From Stenotrophomonas maltophilia D457 (lineage in GTDB: Bacteria > Pseudomonadota > Gammaproteobacteria > Xanthomonadales > Xanthomonadaceae), in contig NC_017671.1 of NCBI RefSeq assembly GCF_000284595.1, positions 2,265,001 to 2,329,000 of the forward strand: a stretch of DNA of 64,000 nucleotides. The letters are read 5' to 3'. The notes under the pieces were generated by a model. That model saw only the letters and a program-made list of their open reading frames with translations. It was not told where the DNA came from and searched no databases. A program made the position numbers and the translations under genes. Shown here in pieces: positions 53,563-60,424 of the stretch. Within the stretch, counting starts at the first letter, position 1. Each line of letters opens with the position of its first letter.

Positions 53563-53970
53563 TCAGCGGCCCATGGTCAGGGTGGCCAGGGCCAGTTCCT
53601 TGGCGGTGGTCAACATCTCCACGCCGGCCTGGTAATTGCGCGAGGTCGAGATCAGGTTGACCATCTGCGCCACCGGATCGACATCGGGCTGGTAGATGTA
53701 GCCATCGGCGTCGGCCAGCGGGTGGCCCGGCTCGTAGCGCTTGATCGGCGCGGCCTCGCTCTGGGTGATCTCCTTCACCTTCACCGAGGTGATGTTGGGA
53801 TCGTTCTTGCTGGTGACGGCCTGGAAGATCGGTTCCAGCGGCTTGTACACGGCGTCGGCGGAACCGGCGACGGTGTCGGCATTGGAGAGGTTGGAGGCGA
53901 TGGTGCTCATGCGCACCGACTGCGCCTGCAGCGCGTAGCCGGCGATGTCGAAGATCGGCAGGTTGCTCAT
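53563..53970 (-). CDS. flgC: Proximal rod protein FlgC
   Basis: A 135-residue rod protein: FDIAGYALQAQSVRMSTIASNLSNADTVAGSADAVYKP, C-terminus VDPVAQMVNLISTSRNYQAGVEMLTTAKELALATLTMGR. Directly follows flgB. Confidence 0.95.
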   Translation of the reverse strand: MSNLPIFDIAGYALQAQSVRMSTIASNLSNADTVAGSADAVYKPLEPIFQAVTSKNDPNITSVKVKEITQSEAAPIKRYEPGHPLADADGYIYQPDVDPVAQMVNLISTSRNYQAGVEMLTTAKELALATLTMGR

Positions 53971-53973
53971 GGC

Positions 53974-54369
53974 TTATTGCCCCGTGATCGCGGTCAGCAT
54001 GGAACGCACCTTGCTCTCGACGAAGCTGAGCGAGGCGCGGTATTCCAGTGCGGCGCGGCCATAGGCGGCACGCTCGGCATCGGGGTCGACGGTGTTGCCG
54101 TCCAGGCTGGGCTGCACGCCTTCGCGCGCGATCTGGAACGGGTTCAGGCCACTACTGATCTCGTAGTGCTGCTCATGGGTGGTGGCCATCAGGCCATTGG
54201 CATCCTGCCCCTGGGCGTGGCGCAGGGCGGCATCGAAGTCCAGGTCCTGGGCCTTGTAGCCGGGAGTGTCGGCATTGCCGAGGTTGCTGGCGATCAGCTT
54301 CATCCGCTGTTCGCGCAACGGCATGGCCTGGGCGTGGACGCCCAGGTAGTCGGTAATCAGGTTGCGCAC
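53974..54369 (-). CDS. flgB: Proximal rod protein FlgB
   Basis: A 131-residue rod protein, starting (V/M)RNLITDYLGVHAQAMPLREQRMKLIASNLGNADTPGYKAQDLDFDAAL. The start codon is GTG at 54367-54369, with GGGAG six bases upstream; the open frame continues but lacks FlgB sequence. It is the first gene of flgBCDEF, behind a perfect sigma-54 box. Confidence 0.94.
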   Translation of the reverse strand: MRNLITDYLGVHAQAMPLREQRMKLIASNLGNADTPGYKAQDLDFDAALRHAQGQDANGLMATTHEQHYEISSGLNPFQIAREGVQPSLDGNTVDPDAERAAYGRAALEYRASLSFVESKVRSMLTAITGQ

Positions 54370-54402
54370 GGTGCACTCCCACGGGAACGTTGCCCGGGAA
54401 GC

Positions 54403-54418
54403 TGCAAGGGGTGTGCCA
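54403..54418 (-). promoter_or_regulatory. Sigma-54 promoter for flgB operon
   Basis: Minus-strand TGGCACACCCCTTGCA, identical to the flgA box on the other strand. It is 34 bases upstream of the GTG. Confidence 0.85.
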
Positions 54419-54427
54419 AATGGAGAG

Positions 54428-54458
54428 GGGGTCAGATCCCCGCAGGGGCTCTGACCCC
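54428..54458. repeat. GGGGTCAGATCCCC inverted repeat
   Basis: A short hairpin of the family seen at 31923 and 35605, with a shortened stem. A second hairpin, GGGGTCGGAGCCCG to CGGGATCCGACCCC (54479-54509), sits just past the cheV stop and may end its transcript. Confidence 0.75.
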
Positions 54459-54520
54459 GTGGTTGACGCGTTGCGATGCGGGGTCGGAGCCCGTTCCGGG
54501 ATCCGACCCCTCGGCGGGCC

Positions 54521-55465
54521 TTACGCCGCCAGCGCCACCTTGCGCAGGCGGTCCAGCACGAAGTCGGCCAGCTCGTGCGGCGAGTACTTGGCGACGAACG
54601 CATTGGCGCCGACGCGCTCGACCATGGCGTTGTTGAAGACGCCCGACAGCGAGGTGTGCAGCAGCACGTACAGGCCGGCCAGGCCCGGGTGGCGCCGGAT
54701 TTCCGTCGTCAGCGTGTAGCCATCCATGGCCGGCATCTCGATGTCCGAGATGACCATGGCATAGCGCTCGGCCGGGTTTTCCCCCGAGGCGTGGACCTGC
54801 AGCAGGTGGTCCAGCGCCTGCTTGCCGTCGGAAAGCAGGGTGGCACCCACGCCCAGCTGGTCCAGCACGCTGCGGATCTGCTGGCGGGCCACGCGCGAGT
54901 CGTCCACCACCAGCACCTGCAGCTGCGGGCCGTCGGCGGGCATGGCCATTGCCGGGTCGAGTACCGCTTCTCCGCGCACCTGGGCGATATCGGCCAGCAC
55001 GCTCTCAACGTCGATCACCTGGATCAGCTCGCCCTGGAAGCGGGTCACCGCGGTCAGGTAGCTCGACTCGGCGCCCAGCTCCGGTGGCGGGTGGATGTCT
55101 TCCACCGCGATGTTGACGATGCGTTCGACGCCACTGACCAGGAAGCCCTGGATCGAGCGGTTGAATTCGGTGACGACCAGGTAGCCCGGCGAGGTGTCCG
55201 CGTCCGGTTCGCGCTCGGGGTGGCCGATCGCCAGGCCCAGGTCCAGTACCGGCACCGAGCGGCCGCGCACGTCGGCCACGCCGGAGAACTGGCTGGGCAG
55301 GCCGGGCACCTGGAACAGCTCCGGGCGGCGCAGGACTTCCTGCACCTTGAAGACATTGACGCCAAAAAGCTGACGTCCGCCGAGGCGGAACAGCAGCAGC
55401 GCCAGGCGGTTGTGGCCGGCCAGTCGGGTCCGCTGGTCGATCCGGTTGAGCAGGTCATGGGACAT
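54521..55465 (-). CDS. cheV: Chemotaxis coupling protein CheV
   Basis: A 314-residue protein. The N-terminal CheW domain (about 15-165) contains LLLFRLGGRQLFGVNVFKVQEVLRRPEL and VADVRGRSVPVLDLGLAIG; the C-terminal receiver domain (about 175-310) contains VLVVDDSRVARQQIRSVLDQLG and the phospho-acceptor in MVISDIEMPAMDGY. It couples receptors to CheA and adapts. Located beside flgA, as in pseudomonads. Confidence 0.96.
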   Translation of the reverse strand: MSHDLLNRIDQRTRLAGHNRLALLLFRLGGRQLFGVNVFKVQEVLRRPELFQVPGLPSQFSGVADVRGRSVPVLDLGLAIGHPEREPDADTSPGYLVVTEFNRSIQGFLVSGVERIVNIAVEDIHPPPELGAESSYLTAVTRFQGELIQVIDVESVLADIAQVRGEAVLDPAMAMPADGPQLQVLVVDDSRVARQQIRSVLDQLGVGATLLSDGKQALDHLLQVHASGENPAERYAMVISDIEMPAMDGYTLTTEIRRHPGLAGLYVLLHTSLSGVFNNAMVERVGANAFVAKYSPHELADFVLDRLRKVALAA

Positions 55466-55472
55466 GGCTGCT

Positions 55473-55500
55473 GTATCGGCGTGGTGGGGGCGGAACTTGA
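55473..55500 (-). promoter_or_regulatory. Sigma-28 promoter candidate for cheV
   Basis: Minus-strand TCAAGTTC, 12 bases, GCCGATAC. Both core boxes are perfect (TCAAG and GCCGATA); the spacer is one longer than usual. It is very close (8 bases) to the cheV ATG. Confidence 0.5.
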
Positions 55501-55536
55501 GGGCGCTCTGCCGCCCGCGCGGCGCGCACCGCGTTT

Positions 55537-55624
55537 GTAGAGTCGACTGTCAGTCGACTGCTCTTCGATCCGATCACGGGAAACCTCGCGCTTCGCGCGA
55601 AAGTCGACTGGCAGTCGACTCTAC
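55537..55624. repeat. GTAG-type inverted repeat pair between cheV and flgA
   Basis: Starts GTAGAGTCGACTGTCAGTCG and ends in the inverse, GACTGGCAGTCGACTCTAC. Two hairpins face each other across a 36-bp spacer. Variant family member with GTCGAC stems. Confidence 0.8.
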
Positions 55625-55673
55625 CCATCCGGTCGAATCCCCATCCCGGATCCGATCAACGGGACCCGGTCTC

Positions 55674-55689
55674 TGGCACACCCCTTGCA
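55674..55689 (+). promoter_or_regulatory. Sigma-54 promoter for flgA
   Basis: Plus-strand TGGCACACCCCTTGCA, perfect, identical to the flgB box. It is 36 bases upstream of the flgA ATG. Confidence 0.85.
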
Positions 55690-55724
55690 CGCTGCTGGGC
55701 CAGATCCCATCGACAGGAGGCGCC

Positions 55725-56381
55725 ATGCGCCGGGTCACATCGCTGTTCGCCATCGCGCTCGCCCTGGCCGCGCCGTGGGCGGGCGCCACGGACTGGCAAC
55801 CGGTGGCCAGCATCCGCGCGGCCGCATTGTCGACACTGCCTGCCGGCAGTGAAGGCGAGGCGCAGGTGGCCGATGCGCTGCGCCTGCCGAAATGTGGCAG
55901 CGCGTTGCAGGTGCAGCCCACCGCCAACACCACGGTAGAGGTGAGCTGTCCCGATGCGGGCGGCTGGCGCCTGTTCGTGCCGGTGAAAGTGCGGCGCAAC
56001 CAGACCGTGCTGGTGCTCAACCGCGGAATCGGCACTGGAGAAACCCTCACGGCCGCCGATATCACCACTGCCCAGCGTGACGCTGCCCGGATTGCCGGCG
56101 CGGTGCTGTCCGATCCCAATGCGGCGATCGGCCGCATCGCCCGCCGTCCGTTGCAGGCCGGAGCCCTGCTGTCGAACAACGATCTGGTGGTCCAGCGTCT
56201 CATCAAGCGAGGAGACAATGTAGCCTTGGTGTCGCGTCGCGGCTCGGTCGAGGTGCGCATTGCCGGCCGTGCGATGGGTGATGCCGGTGAGAACGAGCGG
56301 GTCTCGGTCGAGAACCTGTCCTCGCGGCGGATCGTGCAGGGCACGGTCGACGCCGCAGGTGACGTAATCGTGGCGCGTTGA
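55725..56381 (+). CDS. flgA: P-ring assembly chaperone FlgA
   Basis: A 218-residue periplasmic protein with a signal peptide (MRRVTSLFAIALALAAPWAGA, cleavage near residue 21). The C-terminal SAF-like domain contains VLVLNRGIGTGETLTAADITTAQRD, IARRPLQAGALLSNNDLVVQRLIKRGDNVALVSRRGSVEVRI. The ATG follows AGGAGG (55715-55720). Divergent from cheV, first of flgA-flgM-flgN. Confidence 0.95.
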   Translation: MRRVTSLFAIALALAAPWAGATDWQPVASIRAAALSTLPAGSEGEAQVADALRLPKCGSALQVQPTANTTVEVSCPDAGGWRLFVPVKVRRNQTVLVLNRGIGTGETLTAADITTAQRDAARIAGAVLSDPNAAIGRIARRPLQAGALLSNNDLVVQRLIKRGDNVALVSRRGSVEVRIAGRAMGDAGENERVSVENLSSRRIVQGTVDAAGDVIVAR

Positions 56382-56399
56382 TTTACCGCAAAATATCCC

Positions 56400-56426
56400 T
56401 AAAGATCACGGCCCTGCGGCCGTTAT
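56400..56426 (+). promoter_or_regulatory. Sigma-28 promoter for flgM
   Basis: Plus-strand TAAAGATC, 11 bases, GCCGTTAT. It is about 30 bases upstream of the flgM ATG. Would give FliA-dependent feedback synthesis of its own inhibitor. Confidence 0.75.
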
Positions 56427-56456
56427 CCCTTGTGAACGGCAACTCCAGGACACCCC

Positions 56457-56762
56457 ATGAGCCAGAAAATCGACGGCAACCTGCAGGTCCCCCAGGCACT
56501 GCGCAGCGTGACGACCCCGGCCAGCAAGCCCGGCGTCAGCACCGATGCGGCGGCGCGCCCGGTCGAGGCGGCCGACAGCCTGCGCCTGACCGGCGAGGCC
56601 ACCAATCTGCAGGCCATCGAGCGTGAGCTGACCACCGCCCCGGCGATCGACGCCCAGCGCGTGGCGGCCGTGCGCGAGTCACTGCAGAACGGCACCTACA
56701 AGATCAATCCGGACGCGATCGCATCGCGCATGCTCGATCTGGACCAGCAGCTGCACGGATGA
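56457..56762 (+). CDS. flgM: Anti-sigma-28 factor FlgM
   Basis: A 101-residue protein. The disordered N-terminal half precedes the C-terminal FliA-binding helices (APAIDAQRVAAVRESLQNGTYKINPDAIASRMLDLDQQLHG), the FlgM signature. It holds FliA inactive until exported. Its stop overlaps the flgN start (ATGA). Confidence 0.96.
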   Translation: MSQKIDGNLQVPQALRSVTTPASKPGVSTDAAARPVEAADSLRLTGEATNLQAIERELTTAPAIDAQRVAAVRESLQNGTYKINPDAIASRMLDLDQQLHG

Positions 56763-57097
56763 CTGCGGCGATGAGCGAGCCGCTGCAGCGCCTCGCCCAG
56801 GCCCTGGACGTTGAGCGCCAGGCCCTGGTCGAGCACGACATGCACGCCCTGATCCGGGCCACCGGCGCCAAGCTGGAAGCGCTGCGTGCGCTGGAAGGCG
56901 CGCCGCCGGTGGGCGAGGGCGAACAGCTGCAGGAACTGGCCGAGCGCAACCGCGCCAACGGCGTGCTGCTGTCGCGCCGTCGCCGCGAGGTGAACTGGGC
57001 GCTGCGCCAGCTCGGCCGTACCGAAGATGCCTCGGCCTACGATGCCAAGGGCCAGTCGCACACGGTCAGCATCGGCCGGCCACTCGCCGTCGCCTGA
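56759..57097 (+). CDS. flgN: FlgK/FlgL export chaperone FlgN
   Basis: A 112-residue helical protein (LQRLAQALDVERQALVEHDMHALIRATGAKLEALRALE), a FlgN-family pattern with the usual position directly after flgM. It escorts FlgK and FlgL to the export gate. Confidence 0.9.
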   Translation: MTAAMSEPLQRLAQALDVERQALVEHDMHALIRATGAKLEALRALEGAPPVGEGEQLQELAERNRANGVLLSRRRREVNWALRQLGRTEDASAYDAKGQSHTVSIGRPLAVA

Positions 57098-57188
57098 CGC
57101 GACGGCGGTCGCACACCCCCTCCCGGTGGGCTGAAGCCCGCTGCATGACCGCGTATATTGGGCGCCTGTTCGAACGCCCCGAGTCGCC

Positions 57189-58409
57189 GTGTCCGCTGCC
57201 AACGCCCTGGTTACCGCCCCCCTTCCGCCGCAGCCGGTGCTGCAGGCCCTGCTTGAGCGCCTGCGCGAAGGCCTGCTGCTGTTCACTGAAGACGGGCAGG
57301 TGGCCCTGGCCAACCCGGCCGCGCAGAACCTGCTGGCCAGTGGCTCGGACGGCGGATTGCCGCCGCCGCAGCGGCTGCGCGAGCTGCTCCCCCCTGATGC
57401 ACTGGAGCAGGCCCGCCAGCATGGCCACTGGAATGGCAGCCTGCCGCTGGGCGAGGGCGTGGTCATCGCCCACCTGTACCACCATGGTCCGGTCGGCGAA
57501 GGGCATTTCCTTGCGTTGTTCCGCCACATCGAAGGGCAGGAAGACTACGAGCGCGAACTGCAGCAGCGCCACGCCGAGCTGCGCCAGGCCTACCTGCGCC
57601 TCAATGGCACCCAGGAAAAGCTGCTGCAGTCGGAGAAGATGGCCTCGATCGGCCAGCTCGCCGCCGGCGTCGCGCACGAGATCAACAACCCGATCGGTTA
57701 CGTGCACTCCAACCTGGGCAGCCTGCAGGAGTACCTGCGCAGCCTGTTCACCGTGATCGAAGCCTACGAGCGCGCCCTGCGCGCGCCGGACCCGAAGGCA
57801 CTGATTCCGGAAATCGATGACATCCGTGACCGCCTGGACATCGACTTCATCAGCCGCGACCTGCCGCAGCTGATGGCGGAATCGCGCGAAGGCATCGAGC
57901 GCGTTACCCGCATCGTGCGCGACCTGAAGGACTTCTCGTATTCCGGTCGCGACGAATCGTGGAAGCTGGTCGACCTGCACGCGGGCCTGGAATCGACCAT
58001 CAACATCATCTGGAACGAACTCAAGTACAAGGTCACCCTGGTACGCGAATTCGGCCAGTTGCCGCTGGTGGAGTGCCTGCCGTCGGAGTTGAACCAGGTC
58101 TACATGAACCTGCTGCTCAACGCTGGCCATGCCATCGCCGAGCGCGGCACGATCACCGTGCGCACCGGCGTTGATGGCGATCACGTGTGGGTTGAATTCG
58201 AAGACACCGGCGGCGGCATCTCGCCGGAACTGCGCCAGCGCATTTTCGATCCGTTCTTCACCACCAAGCCGGTCGGCAGTGGCACCGGTCTGGGCCTGTC
58301 GATCTCTTACAGCATCATCAACAAGCATCACGGCCGCATCGACCTGGACAGCACCCCGGGCGTGGGCTCGCGCTTCCGCGTGGTGCTGCCGGTGAAGCAG
58401 CCGCGCTGA
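57189..58409 (+). CDS. Soluble PAS-domain sensor histidine kinase
   Basis: A 406-residue cytoplasmic kinase. An N-terminal PAS domain (about 15-115) leads to a coiled linker, then the H-box [24 protein letters not shown] (phospho-acceptor H163). A long dimerisation helix follows. HATPase: [15 protein letters not shown] (N-box), [31 protein letters not shown]. The start is GTG at 57189-57191. It lies after flgN and before a RavR-like regulator, in the area where Xanthomonas has the RavA/RavS kinases. Which partner it phosphorylates is not evident; it could serve RavR. Confidence 0.9.
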   Translation: MSAANALVTAPLPPQPVLQALLERLREGLLLFTEDGQVALANPAAQNLLASGSDGGLPPPQRLRELLPPDALEQARQHGHWNGSLPLGEGVVIAHLYHHGPVGEGHFLALFRHIEGQEDYERELQQRHAELRQAYLRLNGTQEKLLQSEKMASIGQLAAGVAHEINNPIGYVHSNLGSLQEYLRSLFTVIEAYERALRAPDPKALIPEIDDIRDRLDIDFISRDLPQLMAESREGIERVTRIVRDLKDFSYSGRDESWKLVDLHAGLESTINIIWNELKYKVTLVREFGQLPLVECLPSELNQVYMNLLLNAGHAIAERGTITVRTGVDGDHVWVEFEDTGGGISPELRQRIFDPFFTTKPVGSGTGLGLSISYSIINKHHGRIDLDSTPGVGSRFRVVLPVKQPR

Positions 58410-58432
58410 CCGCTTCCGAAGTGGAACCGGAC

Positions 58433-58640
58433 ACCCAGAGCAGCCGGCCAGCGGCCGGCTCTACCGGGGCCTATCGATGGTAGTGCCGGCCGCTGGCCGG
58501 CAGCTTCATTGAACCCGGCCACCCAGAGCAGCCGGCCAGCGGCCGGCTCTACCGGGGCCTATCGATGGTAGTGCCGGCCGCTGGCCGGCAACCTCATTGA
58601 AGCCGGGCACCCAAGGCAGCCGGCCAGCGGCCGGCTCTAC
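58433..58640. repeat. Tandem GTAG-type palindromes, 88-bp period
   Basis: About 2.4 copies of an 88-bp unit (starts at 58433, 58521 and 58609). Each unit has two facing hairpins: AGCCGGCCAGCGGCCGGCTC and GTAGTGCCGGCCGCTGGCCG. It lies between the converging ends of the kinase gene and ravR, where it could act as a bidirectional terminator. Confidence 0.9.
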
Positions 58641-58647
58641 CCGATCA

Positions 58648-60420
58648 TCACCGCAGCGGCCGATCCTCGCCACCATCCCCGGTTTCCACCGGTGCCGGGC
58701 CGGCATTGCTGCGGCGCTGTTCTTCGTACGTGCGGAACGCCTGGTGGATGTGCTTGCGCAGCTCGTCGTCGTTCCACGGCTTGGTCAGGAAGCGATAGAT
58801 CGCGCCGCGGTTGATCGCATCGGTCACCGTGTTCAGATCGGTGTAGCCCGACAGCACCAGGCGGATCGTATCCGGGTACAGCATCTTCACCCGCCCCAGG
58901 AACTCGGTGCCGCTCATGTCGCTCATGCGCTGGTCGGACAGGATCACCTGCACGTCGTTGATCGCCAGCAGATCAAAGGCGTCACGCACGTTGCCAGCGG
59001 CCAGGATGCGGTAGCCGTCGCGGCGGAACAGGCGCACCAGCGAGCGCAGCACGTTCTCCTCGTCATCCAGCAGCAGCAACGTGCGGTCCGGGCGCGTTTC
59101 GGCGAAGGCTTCCGGGCGCAGGTAGCGGCGGCGCAGGGTCATGCCGGCGGCATCGGCCGACATCGGCTCGCCGAACAGGTAGCCCTGGAACACATCGCAG
59201 TCGTTGCGGCGCAGGAAGCCCAGTTGGGCCTGCGATTCCACGCCGTTGGCAATCACGGTCATGCCCAGCTGGTGGCCCATGGCAATGATCGCGCGGGCAA
59301 TGGCTGCTTCGCGATTGCCAGCCGGTGCGCTCTTGATGAAGCTGCGGTCGATCTTCAGCTTGTCCACCGGGTAGCGCACCAGCGCGCTGAGGCTGGAATC
59401 GCCGGTGCCGAAGTTGTCCAGGCTCAGGCTGATGCCTTCGTTGCGCAGGTTGGCCAGCGTTTCATGGACGAAATTGACGTTGTTGGTCAGCGCGCTCTCG
59501 TTGATCTCCAGCGTCAGCATGTGCGCCGGCACGCCCGCGGCCTGCAGCAGGGACATCACCTCGGCGAAGAAGTTCGGCCGCAGCAGCTGCAGGGTGGACA
59601 CGTTCACCGCGATGGTGAAGTCATCAAAGCCCTGGTCGCGCCACAACCGCGCCTGCTTCAATGCGCCTTCCAGCACCCAGGTGCCGATCTGCACGATGAT
59701 GCCCAGGCGCTCGGCGGTGCGCATGAAGCGCTCCGGCACCAGCATGCCCAGGGTCGGCGACTGCCAGCGCAGCAGCGCTTCCATGCCGACCACGTGGCCG
59801 TCGCGGGCGCTCACCAGCGGCTGGTAACGCAGCTTCAGCTCGCCATTGGGAATGGCATCGACGATCTGGCGCGCGATGATGCTCTCGCTGTGCGCGCTCG
59901 GCGGGGTATCCACGGCATGGATGCGCACGGCATTGCCGCCTTCGCGGGCGGCCTGGTACAGCGCATCTTCGGCATGGTCGAGCAGGCGCGAGGCGCTGCT
60001 GGCATGTTCCGGGCACAGGCTCACGCCCAGCTTGCCGGTCATGAACAGCGTGTATGGAAGCACCGACAGCGGCAGTTCCATCTGCTGGCGGATCTCTTCA
60101 GCGAAGTCCTCCGGCAGCGGCAGGTCCGCGGTGCGGGGCACCGCGATCAGGAACTCGTCGCTGCCATGCCGCCACAGCTTGCCACGCCCGCGCAGGTAGG
60201 ACTGCAGGCGCTGCGCCACCAGTACCAGCGCCTGATCGCCCACTTCGGCACTCATGTTCTCGTTGACCGATGCGAAGTGGTCGATGTCCACGTGCATCAG
60301 CATCAGCGCAATGCCGCCGGAGGCCGCCTCGGCAACCATCGCCTGCAGCTCGGGGTTGCCGGCGCCAAGGCGGTCGGGGGCATCATCGATGCTGACCGGG
60401 GGCAGGTTGGGATTCCACAT
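58648..60420 (-). CDS. ravR: RavR-like response regulator (GGDEF-EAL-receiver)
   Basis: A 590-residue protein. GGDEF domain (about 35-165) with the degenerate motif GSDEF (86-90). EAL domain (about 180-430) with EAL at 214-216 (GMEALLRWQSP), LEINES, the loop L-D-N-F-G-T-G-D (canonical DDFGTGY), LKIDRSF and ANGVES (canonical AEGVE). C-terminal receiver (about 445-565) with phospho-acceptor D496 (ILSDQRMSDMSG) and K547. GGDEF-EAL-REC order is that of Xanthomonas RavR, a c-di-GMP phosphodiesterase acting through FleQ. It follows the HisKA_3 kinase by 4 bases. Confidence 0.88.
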   Translation of the reverse strand: MWNPNLPPVSIDDAPDRLGAGNPELQAMVAEAASGGIALMLMHVDIDHFASVNENMSAEVGDQALVLVAQRLQSYLRGRGKLWRHGSDEFLIAVPRTADLPLPEDFAEEIRQQMELPLSVLPYTLFMTGKLGVSLCPEHASSASRLLDHAEDALYQAAREGGNAVRIHAVDTPPSAHSESIIARQIVDAIPNGELKLRYQPLVSARDGHVVGMEALLRWQSPTLGMLVPERFMRTAERLGIIVQIGTWVLEGALKQARLWRDQGFDDFTIAVNVSTLQLLRPNFFAEVMSLLQAAGVPAHMLTLEINESALTNNVNFVHETLANLRNEGISLSLDNFGTGDSSLSALVRYPVDKLKIDRSFIKSAPAGNREAAIARAIIAMGHQLGMTVIANGVESQAQLGFLRRNDCDVFQGYLFGEPMSADAAGMTLRRRYLRPEAFAETRPDRTLLLLDDEENVLRSLVRLFRRDGYRILAAGNVRDAFDLLAINDVQVILSDQRMSDMSGTEFLGRVKMLYPDTIRLVLSGYTDLNTVTDAINRGAIYRFLTKPWNDDELRKHIHQAFRTYEEQRRSNAGPAPVETGDGGEDRPLR

Positions 60421-60424
60421 AGGC

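Noticed and set aside
57132..57158. Possible sigma-28 box before the soluble PAS kinase (TGAAGCCC, 11 bases, GCGTATAT)
   Set aside because: Spacing fits, but the -10 box has only about five of eight consensus bases; too weak to list as a feature.
58433..58640. CRISPR array
   Set aside because: The 88-bp unit is palindromic and repeated as a whole, with no unique spacers and no cas genes nearby.
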